From NCBI GenBank assembly GCA_019614645.1, contig JABWDB010000005.1:15241001-15305000 (forward strand): a stretch of DNA of 64,000 nt. The letters are read 5' to 3'. This DNA comes from Stratiolaelaps scimitus (taxonomy: Eukaryota; Arthropoda; Arachnida; Mesostigmata; Laelapidae). Shown here one piece after another: positions 14,101 through 26,100 of the stretch (the first letter of the stretch is position 1; each line of letters begins with the position of its first letter). Position numbers and translations under genes: made by a program. The notes beneath the pieces are model-generated. The model was given only the letters and a program-made list of their open reading frames with translations, was not told where the DNA came from and made no database searches.

Positions 14101-15996
14101 CGTTGATATCGTCGGCATCAGGTATTTGCGCAACTCCCGCAACCAGGGATGCATCATAGACTGGTGACTGCAAAAGGTCATCGAACAGGCGTGGACGACA
14201 GGTCGCGTTCAGGTGGATGAAACCTGCCTTGTATTTATAACATTCGATGCTATAGATAACGGCATGGCAGGACGATCAATAATTGCAAAATGGGTTTTTG
14301 CTCATTGAGAGAGAAGTGTGTCGATTATTATGTGCATTGCTGTTTCGAGTATATGAAATCAATAAGGCCTGTGCTATGGGCCGTATTATCATATTCTATC
14401 TAACCTTATGCAAGACGCAGTTGATCTACACGAGTACACGAGACCACTTCGCACCTCCACTAAGAACGGTCGAACGTCATTGAGCAACAAGGGCAACGTT
14501 TGCGCTTGACGAGATGCGTGAGCCAACCATCTAGCTTCCATTTTCTACGAGATACCTCAACGCAATCAGAGCTCTGTCTGGGATAGACTAATTCTTTACA
14601 CGGACACGAGCCAAGTGCCTACAAATATCATAATGTCACCGACATTTTCAAGCATCGGGTTCCAGATAATTAGCTATGCGTGGTTGATTACACGGAGAAA
14701 CTCCCCCCCGGAGGTAGGACGTTTTCATCGTACAAAATACCTCTAGTCCATTCGTTCATTTATTCATTCAGAAGTGGATCCTTTTAATCAACTGTCTATC
14801 TATCCACCATAAATCAGCCATAGATGTTTTCAGCAATTCATCACCGGTGAACACCTTTTACTTTTTGCGTCGTTGCGTTGATCTACAGCGACGTCATTGT
14901 CTCTTTCGTCGCTCCGCCGACATCGACCCAGTAGCCGCTACGTGGAATAGTGCTAGCAGTAATTGTCACAGCAGCAGCAACAGCAGGAGCGTGTGGACAG
15001 ATTTGTCTGAATTCACCGCTGCGCCGCGTCGCGCGGGTGTAGTCCACCTAACATAGATTCGAGGTAAATGCTCGAAGGGTGCCCGTGTCGTTACATCATC
15101 TGGACACCCTGGACAGATTCTTCTCAATATGTGTCATTCCCTCTCCCTCATGTTCGCATGCCAGCTACATATATATATATATATATATATCAACTTCTCT
15201 CTCTCCGGCTCTCTAACACGCCAGGCCCAATAACCGTCCACTACAAGCGAGCGCGTGAAAAGCAGGATGTGCTAGCCGCATTGCCAAGGTAGGCTGCTGC
15301 TGCTGCTGCGGCCGTCGCCACCGCAGCAGCGGTCGCTCTGAGTTGCCGGGGATCGCTCATCATTATTATCATCAGCACTTTTTTTTGTTGTTTCGGACGA
15401 AACAACGAGGGTGAGTGAGCGAGTTCTGCTGCTGCGCTACTGTTATTGCCGATGGGTCAGTTGATCGGTGTGTCTCTACAGCCGTACCTCGTACTGCTGG
15501 TTGTCGTGGAATGAGCATGAAGAGGAGAGGATATATGGTGCATTTTTTTTTTGGCGGACAGAGGTATGTCCCGGGAGGGTGCCTGCTTTCTTCCGGTGAC
15601 GATCGTTTTTAGGTTACCAGGCGACTGGGCGGTCGAGAGAACACTGCCCGGCTCCAGAGGTCTTCTCTGACACACAACACACACGGAGCAATTGGATGCT
15701 CGGTCGGATGTGACGTCTGCCGGACGAAATCCCCGAAGATATATATATATATATATGAGATGTTGGCGCAGGTGTGGTCGCGAGATCGTAGCAACAGGCG
15801 TGAAATTATTATGGCTCTTTGACTGGTATTTTCGGGAGGAATTCTTTAACCCATTTGGATTTGCTTGTTTTTAACTGGCATTGGTTGGCATTTTTTACAC
15901 ACAGGCCTGCTTGCAAAACCCTGTTCATACACAGGAAAAATGTATTTCATTTATCGAAATTGTAACTTTGTAAAACGTTGGAGCAGGGGCCTTGCT

Positions 15997-16157
15997 CCAC
16001 TCAACCGTCAGCGCGGTGGCTTGGACGGTTGAGTGGTCGCTGGCTATAAAAAGAGGCCAGAGGTCGCAGGTTCGAGTCCCGTGTCGTGACAAATAAGAGA
16101 ACTTAAGCATTGTAAAAACTGCAGTTCCAATAAACCAATAAAGCTTTACCTTTACCC
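15997..16157 (+). mobile_element. tRNA-derived SINE with a LINE-like 3' tail
   Basis: A perfect RNA polymerase III B box, GGTTCGAGTCC, lies at 16069-16079 inside a tRNA-like body that begins near 16007 and ends at 16090. After the body comes a tail with GAGAACTTAAGCA (16097-16109), then TGTA, GCAGTTCC and AATAAA, ending in a short CTTTAC-type hexamer repeat. The same blocks in the same order form the 3' end of the LINE at 47120-47157, so this SINE is probably mobilised by that LINE or a close relative. The body is not a functional tRNA: the acceptor stem pairs only over about four bases and there is no proper anticodon arm. A 13-bp perfect inverted repeat (15997-16009 and 16024-16036) covers the 5' part. 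The exact 5' boundary is uncertain. Confidence 0.7.
16069..16079 (+). promoter_or_regulatory. Pol III B box of the SINE
   Basis: GGTTCGAGTCC matches the type 2 internal promoter B-box consensus GGTTCGANTCC at every fixed position. The A box is less clear; TTGAGTGGT near 16029-16037 is the best candidate. Confidence 0.75.
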
Positions 16158-16702
16158 GTGCGATTTTGAAAGTAAATTGTGTTCCGATTTTGTGCGAACT
16201 GCATTTGTTCGCTTATCCGCTCCTGTCCAAGCTAACAATTTTAATGGCTTCGGATTGCACGATTGGATGCAATTCCTAATTGTACTCCTTTGTGGCATGT
16301 GGTCATCAATCGTCATCACTTCCCGATTTGCTACGGTCTTCGCGTGTGGTCGTCCAAGTGATGTACTGTCGCTTCAAGGCCAATCTCAATCGTCGATGTT
16401 CGTCGAAAACTCTAATATCAATCAGGCGTTATGAAGTGTAAACACGACCAAGATAATCGCCTCCGAACAGCAGTCTCCCTTTTTTTGCTGCTGAGTGAGT
16501 CGAGCCCTTCTAGTGTCGTAACTCGTTCATCCTGTGGAACCGGCAGAACTCGATGAATTGACCTTATTGACCGGCTTGCGATACCATTGTAGACACTATT
16601 ATCCCTAGCCGATTTTTCCACCCACCTTCAAAGTCTCTATGCCTTTGTTTACATAGTATCACATTGATGCTAGTCGTCGGTCCTCTGCAGTCGGCATTAT
16701 TC
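16158..16702. other. Short non-coding spacer between SINE and LINE fragment
   Basis: No repeat, domain or splice pattern that I can support. The longest open stretch (plus strand 16177-16434) has no family resemblance. Confidence 0.4.
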
Positions 16703-16924
16703 ACAATTTATTCAAACATACAGTAGTTAGGAATGATTTCTAGGGATTATGGGGTGGGGGGTGAGGTCGACATTGTCCCGAGGAAGGCGGTGGCATTGCC
16801 TCTCGGCAGAGCGAGGGACAGGCGCTGCAGAAGGAAAGAACCTGCGCGCTTGTCCCCGGTGGAGCGGATCAACCTATGGTACACCCCTTCGAGGAAGTTC
16901 ACAGTGAGAGGGCCGTGCCCGCCC
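16703..16924 (-). mobile_element. 5'-truncated LINE copy with 13-bp target site duplication
   Basis: The 13-mer GTCGGCATTATTC occurs at 16690-16702 and again at 16925-16937, exactly flanking this 222-bp insert, as expected of a target site duplication. Read on the minus strand, the insert encodes the end of a LINE ORF2: a frame with FLEGVYHRLIRSTGDKRAG followed by SFLLQRLSLALPRGNATAFL and ending at a TAA in CCCCATAATCCCTAG. A short 3' UTR with AATAAA follows, near the plus-strand position 16710. The motif QR-L/I-S-A-x-x-RGNA is typical of ORF2 C termini in I/R1/LOA-type elements; that clade call is from general family knowledge and is uncertain. The 3' UTR word recurs at 61842-61860. Confidence 0.7.
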
Positions 16925-16937
16925 GTCGGCATTATTC

Positions 16938-17517
16938 TATATTACTTTACCGTAACGTAACATATGAGCCTTTGTTGACGAGCCGACAGACAGAAACCAA
17001 ACTATATATATATACATACATATACATATATGTATACTTCTTTATCACTGGCCCGCGGTTCGTTAAACTATTGTTCGCCCAAATGTACGGTCCAAGCCTC
17101 ATATCCCAGATATCGTATTAACGACACACGTTGAACATGGCAGTATCAATCTATTCGATATTATTCCAGCAACATCGCCCACTACCCTGCACCCTCTTGC
17201 CGCCCGATCCGTCGCCACCACCTGGTGGAACTGCTCTCTTTGTGCTTGAGTTGTTGCTTGGGTGTACTGTACTCAAGTGCTGCGTACCAAGTACGAGGCA
17301 ACAACTCGACACTCGGCACAGGCACACCCAACGTCCAACATCACCGACTAGATCGCCTCAACTGTAGATATGGCTATCGACAAATCGGGACCGACCACGT
17401 CATCATCGATCAATCAATATGATCGTGTCTTCTTCGTCTTCCTCTTCAAAGCCACACTCAGCAACGCTACCGCGCCAATGTAAGCAGTGTCATATCGACG
17501 CGTTGTATCGATGAGAC
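16938..17517. other. Non-coding stretch
   Basis: Contains a TA-rich microsatellite at about 17005-17035. No coding sequence that I can support. Confidence 0.4.
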
Positions 17518-20210
17518 GTGAGCATTCGCCCGTCGTCTTGGCTATTCTCGTGGCGGTGGCCACGGCGTCGGCGGGCGACCGCTCAACGCCAAACTGAGTC
17601 CCGCCTCGCCTCGGCGGCCGACGACGCCGACGCCGCCGCCGGTGCTGTTGACTCGCGCGTTCATCATTCGCTATCTGTCCATCTATCTATCGTAGCCTGG
17701 CTTTCCATTGAGGCATCGTGGTGGATTGCCGTCGCCACCGCCACGGCCACTGTCACAGCCACTGCCGCGTTCGACGGCTGCCGTCGCCAATCAGTGGCTC
17801 CACCACCTCCTGCGGTGGCTGTGGCAACGCTTTCGCAGCGGTTGCCGAATCTCGTTGGCGAACGTGCGACTACCGGCGTCACCTATTCGTCCGCCAGTCC
17901 GTTCGTGGTTCGCATTCGTTCAGGCACCCCTTGTCCATTTACACCGACACCAACTTTCTCTCTCTCTCTCTCGCTGTGGATTGACTCTGTCGTAGAGTGT
18001 CGGTGGTTCGCCCGCTGCGCTTGTGTTGCGCTGCTGTCTCCCCTTGACGGCCCGATTGCCTTTACCGTGCACGCTACGCACACACGTGTTATGATCGTAT
18101 CGTATCTATCGCATTGCCCAAGCACCCAACGAACGCGAGCCGAAAGCAGCCGTGGCAATGAGTAACAATAAAGGCAGGCCAGTAGGCGAGCGAGCGCACG
18201 CTCGTAGCGCCCCCTGGGAGTGCGTCACGGAAGTGCGACCGACGTGTGGCCAACGCCACCGCCACCAGCAGCGGCAGCGGCTCGTGGCGGCGGCGGCGGC
18301 GGCGGCAGCGGGAACGGCGCGCGGCAACAGCAGCGGCGGCGGCGGCGGCTCCGCCGGCAGGAGCTGCCGCCGATGACGACTGACTAAGTGTTGTGCGCCT
18401 GCCGCTGCTGCTGCTGTATGGTATAAGCCGCCGCCGCCGCCATTGCCTGTTCTATGTCTGTGTTCTCTCTCTCTCTCTCTGTCTTTCTCGCTTTTCAATA
18501 TATATATATATATATGTATATATTTTCCTAGTCATTCTCTCCCTTTACCTGCTTGGCTGCCTCGCGACCGCGTTCTTCGCATCTGGCTGTGTACGTGCTC
18601 ATCGGTATAAGTGTGGTGTGTAATACGTCTATATGCCATAGACTATGGCATAGGTCGACCAGTGCATGCGTTTTGCTCCAACTCTCTCTCTCTTCTGTTT
18701 TTCTCTCGATTTCTGTGATGCGGCACTATTGCTGCCGCTGCTGCTGTTGCAGCTATCGCTGTCGCCGTTAGTGGTTACCATCGTCGTCGTTCATCGGTCA
18801 CTTGCTGCTTTCTGCTTGGCTGCTGTGTGCATGGCAGCAGCAGCAGCAGCCACGGTAGAGGCAGGTCGCTCGGGCCAATCTGGCCGATCTGTCTGTTTCG
18901 ATGTGTTGGTCGCTCGGTCCCACGGTCGAGTCGACGTCGTCGCCGGTGGCGGCGGCGCCGGCGGCAACGGCAGCGGTTGTGGCAGGATCGCGGTGGCGGC
19001 AATGGCCACCGCAGCAGCAGCTGCTGCTGGAGTGTTTCGCTGTTTGGCGCCGGTTGACTACCGCTGCTGCTGGCAAACTACCACCGCGACGACCGGCAGC
19101 GATCGACGACCAGCGACCAACCGACAGACCGCTGCTGATTTCTGCTGCTGCTGCTGCCGCTGCCGTTGACTGCTGGCAGGCGCGAGCGATGCTCCGCCGT
19201 CGTAATCGTGCGGCTGGTGCTGCTGTTGCTGCTGCTGCTCCGCCTGACGGCGTTGGCTGACGGCGTGGGAACCGGCGAGGGCCCGGATTCACAGACACCA
19301 TCAACAACAGCAGCAGCAGCAGAAACAAGAGACGGACAAACGGAACAGAACAGAGTTTGACGGGAGGCTGATCGGTGGTGGTGGTGGTGGTGGTGGTACG
19401 GCAGACACCGGAGGACCCTTCGGACGACAACGAGGATAAGGAGCCGGTAGGCAGCCGAAGAGGCAGCGTTAGAACTAACGAACGGATGGACAGACGGACG
19501 AACGGTCTGTGCGAAGGATCAAGACACCAACATCAAGAGAACAGTGGAAACAGCGGCGGCGGCGGCGGCGACTGTGACGACAACCACAGCAGCAACAGCA
19601 GCAGCAGTAGCAGCAGCCACCACAACAACAATAACATCGCCGCCACAGCCACGACCCCGAACAAGCTCATCGTTGCTAATACCTCATGGACACTCTCATA
19701 AGGCACAGCAGGCCATAGCCGTACACTAAACAGATCATAATAGTACCGACGAAACAACGGCGCCGCCTTGGCCACGAGCACCAGCAGCAGCAGCAGCAGC
19801 AACGTCACCATCATTGCAGATTATAGCATGAAGACGTTCACGTCAGATCAAAGCGAGAGGTAGAACAGCAACAATGATTCGTCCACCTTTCAACCACCTG
19901 AGGTGACGACTGCCACGATATTTTGTATTTGGTGGTCGCTGCTGCCGCCGCCGCCGCCGCCGCCGCCGCAACAGGAACAATCACGGTAGTAATGATGCAT
20001 GCATTAGTAGATGAGGGAGAGAGAGAGAGAGATAGAGGGTGAGGAGACACGTTGCCGCGACATCGGTGGATGGAAACCTGATCTCAGCGGTTGCTGCGGA
20101 GATGACGGCAGCCGCTGTGCCTCTATCAAGCAGCGTAGAGATTGTAATAGAGAAATAGAGCGAGAGAGAGACAGAGAGAAAGAGATTAGCCAACATTAAC
20201 TGCTTCCCCG
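17518..20210. repeat. GC-rich block of CAG/CCG/GGT triplet tracts
   Basis: Dense trinucleotide tracts and CpG: (CGG)n near 18285-18306 and 19553-19570, CAG/CTG runs near 18835-18850, 19010-19030, 19140-19160 and 19780-19800, (GGT)n at 19373-19396 and (CCG)n at about 19940-19970. All six frames are open for long distances only because triplet repeats lack stops; the 215-aa plus-strand and 210-aa minus-strand frames are low-complexity products of this. The block lies 3-5 kb upstream of the deadpan-like coding start, so a promoter, non-coding first exon or enhancer role is possible but not shown. Confidence 0.6.
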
Positions 20211-21058
20211 TCGGCGGATTCCAGAGACACTAGTCGTTGGACAGTAACTAGCCGTCGACGAAGCGAGACCCCCATCGGCACCATAGAATCCGGAATCCGC
20301 CGGCGATGTTCGTACCTTTACACATTAAGTTAGCCTACGTACACGGTTATCTATTCGGAATGATGTTCTCGCTGCAGGACGAACTACTGTGTTGTACACT
20401 ACAGCGGCAGTATGCGGTTGTGCTCACGCGGTGACCGCAGCTGATTTTGGTGGAACCGGGAGAGATCGAGGAGGTAACGAACGCTCGCTTCCCTTGTCCG
20501 ACAACAATGACATCACTGAAGCGTTGGTGGGTTATGATGAACGAGAGTTAGAAAGAGAGAGAGAGAGAGAGAGAGCCGTATTGTCGCATCGATGTCGTCG
20601 AGCACGATCCTCTGTGAGGAGACGGTAATCACCGGCGGCCAACCGCCCCTGGAAGCGGTAGCTTTTGCGACGCTCCCGTCAGCAGCGGTTGATCAACGTA
20701 CGGTGCGAGTGTGATGCGATAATTGAATAAGCGAATATTTAGACGAACACACACGCACACACACACACACAAGTGGAAGTCGAAACCACATCGACTATCG
20801 ATATTTGTATGTTCGTAGTATTCTATTATATTCTATCAAGGTGATGAAACGCTAAAACGAAGCGATGCTTGTTCTAGCGACACCAATGTATGGGCGGTAT
20901 CGGCACAGCGAGCGGTGATAAGTGAAGCCATGAACAGAAAAGCGAGAAGAGCCATATCGAGTCACAATCAGGAACCGCTGGCTGGCGGCCGCTACCATGG
21001 CCGCCGCATGAACGTTAAACAAAAACCGCAGCAAAGGATAATATCGCACGAGAGGATT

Positions 21059-21092
<34 letters not shown>

Positions 21093-23146
21093 AAGAGGCG
21101 GTAGATCATTGCCGTAGTAGCAGCGATCATACAATTGTGGCTATGTCGGACGTCGATTTGGAGAAATCTTAGTGGTGATGATGTTGATGCGATACTACAG
21201 CAGATAGAGAAGGGCTATCGCCTGTCGATAGAGGTGCATAATCCCTGCCCCAGTGATATTGCCGTGTGTACGATATCGATGTTGGCGATAGCGACAACTG
21301 AAAAAATGCGTCACATTAACAGGCACTATGTCGAGGGTTCATTGACACTGCAAGATACGATGGTGGAGGACGCGACCGAGCAACCATAAGTTGAGCTTAG
21401 CCGGTACAGCAAACTCTGTTTAACCTTGTTGTGCTAGTTGGCCCTGTTTAGCCTATAGCGCTTCAGGAATTGGTTGGAATGAACCGTTATATGTATGTAT
21501 ATTGCTCATATGTCTGAGATGGTGCTTGAAAGCGATCTGTGGTCCCCCGCATTGGATTGAGTTTCTAATAAATGGACCGTGGATGTGGCCAATCTACTTC
21601 GCAACAAGCAACTCAAGAAATCCACGCTCGGTACCGACAGCAGATCGTTCAAGCAGAATGTTTTGGTACTGCAACCCGGTCACCATCACAATGTCTCGAC
21701 TGTACGGTTGCCGTTTTCAAGTTTCGTTTCGCGGGTTCGCCCTCTCTCGCAGACGTCAGCGCTCGTATCTAGCGGCAGACGTATGCATGGACCCTGCGTA
21801 CACAGCCTGCACTCAACTAGTTCGACTCTGCTTATGGCGGGCATACGGTGTCGCCTTATCTGGCGCCCACATCCTCGAATCATCGGGCAGGCGTTCATAG
21901 CTCCAGAGAGCTAACCATGTCCACTCCCTTCGAGCGCACCAGCAGTAGCCGAGTGGCCCCACGCCCCACCACACACCGAGCTAGATCGCTGAGAGAGCAG
22001 TCAGGTGCCTCTCCGATCTCGACGACTCGGACATTCCCACCGTAGGCGACGAGGAGTGTTAGTCGCCAGTGAATTCAGTCGCTTTCGCCTCTTCGACAGT
22101 TTCAACAACAGCACTAACAGCAGCAGCAGCAGCAGCAGCAACAACAGAAAAGCGGAGACTCTAGCGATCTCGGACAGGACACCGTTCCCATTTTGCTGGT
22201 GTCTACACTCCCGCTGCCTCTCTCGATCGCACGCGGATGTGCAGCCGCCTATCCAGACATGCATATATATACAACGATCAACGACAAGAATCGCAAAAAA
22301 GGGAACCGAAATAGAGGAGTGCGGTTGGAATAAAAGCCGATCAGAAGAAAGAAAGAGAGAGAGAGTGAACTGTGTCTACCCCCATAACTGCCTGCAGAAG
22401 GGCGACCCCGCTCGGCGACCAGGGCTCGATGAACGGCTACACAGCCACCGATCGGTTCGTGTAGGCATCGTTCAGACAAGGTCTCTCTGGGCTGCTTGTT
22501 TATCGGAGCCGCGACGAGTTTTCATAGCTTTTTCCTTCCTGGGTTAGTAAGTCGTCCTGTACAGGGTATGAAGAACCTGTGCCTGTCGATGTACCGTTGG
22601 AGCAGGGCTTTATCAGTCAGGCAAGGTATGGCCAGCCTGTCATCCTTGCTCGCCCCATAGGCCTCGTCTCGCCTCTCCGGGTAGGCCGTTCTGGTCGCGG
22701 TCCCCAGCCTGTAACTACCCCTCGTCCCCTGGCCGCTGCCTAATTTCAGGCCGGTATCAAGTTGGACCTCGAATCGACGTCGTGATCTACCTCCTCTCTC
22801 CACCCCACCCCAATGTGGAGAGGGTCCTCCAGGCGGGCAGGTTGGACCGTCCCGGCGATAGGGTCGACAGGCGCCCAGCACCCGTTAGCAGATCAACGTC
22901 GAAGGGCGAATAGGACGAAGCTGAGGACCTCTTGTTGGCTAACACGAAGATCGGGCGAACCAGGTCCTAGTGGGGACGAGCCCCACAAGTGACAGAGCGC
23001 CAACGGACACAGTCGATCGATGGTGCGCTCAGGAGAAGCAGTTCGATAGAGCTTAGCGACGTACGACAGGGTTAATTGGAGTTTAAGCGAGAAAGCGCGC
23101 ACGGTGAAGTTGCGACGCGCGCGCGAGAGAAGATAAATTGCCAGCG
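20211..23146. other. Region upstream of the deadpan-like coding start
   Basis: Holds (GA)n near 20551-20573, (CA)n near 20747-20771, (TA)n at 21062-21090 and a CAG tract at 22118-22141. It probably includes the 5' UTR of the gene starting at 23147, but I cannot place a transcription start. A segment at about 22540-22890 is GC-rich with unusual texture and may be an inserted repeat. A frame at 21135-21389 faintly resembles a tyrosine-kinase C-lobe. Confidence 0.4.
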
Positions 23147-26100
23147 ATGGATCTGAGCTGTGGCTCGGTGTCATCGGATGAACTTGACCCAGTGATTTCA
23201 TCGTCGACCGGAGGATCTGGTGGGAGGATTCTGCAAGAGGACGGACAATTCGCAAGCGAAGAACAACACGGACGGACAATGCACTCACAGGATGCGCGTT
23301 CGGCAACAAATGATAACGGGAAACCGCTCACGCCTGCTCAGGAGCTACGCAAGGTAAGCTGCTGCTGATTATGGTGATTATGATCATGATGATGAAGGTC
23401 ACACAGTGTGCGCAACTGATATATCTGGCTGACCTTCGCTGTTCGATTGTGGTAGTCCGCGGCAGGAGGGCAAAGATGAACGTCTGTGCTCCACGATCTA
23501 CAATAGGTATAATCAATACTAGTGAAAGGTGAAAGATGTTGTGTGCAACAATGGACAGCGAGTCAGTGGTTGGCAACTGTCGTACGATTGTGAGGGGAAT
23601 TGCTATCGAGCATCTGTCTGTATGCACCTTCTCAATCGATCATCGTTTGCGTGTCGAACCCGCACGATTGCGTTGAAAAACATGTATTCCTTATCCCATT
23701 TTGGACAATTTCTGTCACTGATTGGGTATGATTGGCATGAATACTGTCATCGTTTGAGAGGGTCAGATAAATTTATGTTTTTTTTTTTTCGTTCGACAGA
23801 TTGTAACAGTACTCAAAGGTGCCACATTGTTACGATTTCCAAATAAATCGACATCCGTTTTTCCTCTTTCATCGGCGAATCCCGCGCTTGTGTGCGAATC
23901 GTGGTCGAATGTAGAATCTCTCGTGACACTAAGATTTGCAGCACGTGCCCAAATCTAGATAGTTAGGTGATCATCACTGATCGAAAGTAATGAAATCATC
24001 ATCATATATCTGCCCTCTCGACTTACGGATAACCGACTGCTATTCAACGAGAGTTTAGAGTCAAATCCGTTCTAGCCAATATATAAGGTTCAACCCTTGC
24101 TAAACAGCCGGCACACCCGCTGACCAGTAACTGACCAACTGACGAACACAACAACTACGAAAGTCGACGAGCATCCCAAATACTTACACAAGATCGATTA
24201 GCACAGCTAACACATCCGCGCCCCACGCTACAAGTTTCTTTTTCAAATAGGCAATATCTTCTGGGGGAGGGGCAGTCGCTCAAACGGGGGGGGGGGTTGA
24301 AGTTTGTTCAATTTTCGTGAGCTAATTTTCACCAGCCCTTCGTCCTCTCGCCCGCCTGCCTGCTGTTACGATCGCTTCCATGTGTTTACACCAAAGTGTA
24401 AACACAAGGAGTGGTCTGTTTGGTGTGCTTTAGGTGTCGTTGTTGTTGGTGCTGCTGACACCGCCGTTACTGACGATGCCTGGGCTAAAACAAACCAGGA
24501 CGTCCAATTGCCGTCGTGCCTATATACAATCTTTTGGCTGTCTCTCTCTCTGTCTCACTCACACCCAAAGAGTCTCAGCAAACACCCATCCGATTATACG
24601 GAATATACGCGATCACACCAGGTTCCATCTCATCATCATTTTGCCCTGATGCTGCCGCCGCCGCCGTTGCTGCTGCTGCTGATGGTGATAGCGATGACGG
24701 TGAGCCAGGCGCATTCTTCTTCTTCCCGGAGGCTCGCGCCCCTTCGCCGCGTTCTTCACGAGCGTACAGACAGACACTTCGATCTTCAGCGTTTCTCTCT
24801 TCCTCACACCATGTGACTTCGCACCTCGATCTTCGCCTGCGATCTTCACTCTTCGTTGATCTTAAACAACAACAACGACGACGCCAACAGCAGCAGCAGC
24901 AGCAGCAACAACAACAACGAACAGCCCTTGAACTTCCTTGTCATTATTATCATTATTAATCATCATCACCATCATCACTCCCGTCATGAAACAACAGCCA
25001 AGGCAGCGGCCCATGCCGTATGAACACAGTACACGATCATATCCACCTCAGTAGGTCGCGTTGGCAACGCGCGTCAGGAACGGCAATCCGCATAATGCAC
25101 AACCACTATTTGTGTATGGAGACCAACGGCAGGTCGGTCGGAGCCGCCGTTTCTCGGAACCGACAGGCCGACCCGGTGAACATTGAAACAGATGAGAGGT
25201 GAGATGAGATCGAGACGATTGAAGACGTTGATGATTGGGGTGTTAGTTGCTCCGTGTTGCTCCCAATTGTGGCTTGTGTCTCCGGTCGCGTTCGCCAGCT
25301 CGAACATTTCTTCTGTCCCCCTCCTTCTGCTGTTGCTGGTGTTTGCGGTTGCCCTTCTCCGGTTTTATGGAGGCTCTTCTGCGTCTTCTGCCGTCTTGTA
25401 CCTTCCACTCCCTTCTTGCTTGCAGCATCGACGAGGGTCGCTTGTTCAACGCTTTGTTGCTTAGAAGCACACACACACACACACATATATACACGAACAT
25501 ACCTACTTATACTTATATATGTAGAGTAGCTAGATGACAGTGGCTATTTTACAAACTCCCTTTATGACAAGGCTGCCTGCCTCTCAGCCGGTCCTCAGGA
25601 CGCAAAACCGGCCAGGCATCGACATTTACCCAATCCGTTGGGGCTATCTCTCTCTCGCTCTCTTCGTCGTGGCGAGTTCGTGTAGCGCATCACTCGGGCA
25701 ACAAATTGTGCAATATCGCTAACGTAATAGCTAGATGTCTGGGAATATCGTACAGGTGCGGTGATCGTGGTGGCGGCCCATGGCTGACTTGTGCTCTGTT
25801 CCGATGTATACGAGAGTATGCTCTGTTATGGATCGTCGGGACAAGGTGTGTTTGTACGTGGAGGCGCGGGAGAAGGCGAGATTGAGGAGCACGGATAATT
25901 AATTTAGCGTAGCATGTCATTGTCGACCCGTTGCTTCTCATTCATTGTAGATCTGAATTTATGTGCGTACAAATGAACACGAGTGTTTAATTGTACCCAT
26001 ACACAGAAACATAGTGTTAACTCGCTTCTCGCTAGTTTGTGGCTATTTCTTATCTACTTGATGTTCTAAAGAGAGTGTTAGCTATATTTAGCCATGCCAA

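Larger units (their letters stand above)
1186..15996. other. Long stretch without a supportable gene
   Basis: I find no recognisable domain or convincing exon chain on either strand. It holds many simple repeats: (TA)n near 5470-5509, 9397-9428, 10593-10618, 14034-14052, 15168-15190 and 15740-15757; (GA)n near 6443-6470 and 6547-6574; (AGT)n at about 12482-12502; and CAG/CAA tracts near 6715-6765 and 13876-13896. Reading frames of 130-175 aa (for example minus strand 4872-5393 and plus strand 7353-7796) show no family resemblance and I treat them as chance. A GC-rich patch at 10.93-11.32 kb has a different texture and may be an old retroposon leader. Confidence 0.45.

Noticed and set aside
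16007..16090. A genuine tRNA gene
   Set aside because: The B box is perfect, but the acceptor stem does not pair beyond about four bases, the anticodon arm is absent, and a LINE-like tail follows, so it is a SINE head.
17518..18165. 215-aa plus-strand frame, and a 210-aa minus-strand frame at 18798-19430
   Set aside because: Low-complexity translations of triplet repeats; open in several frames at once, with no recognisable domain.
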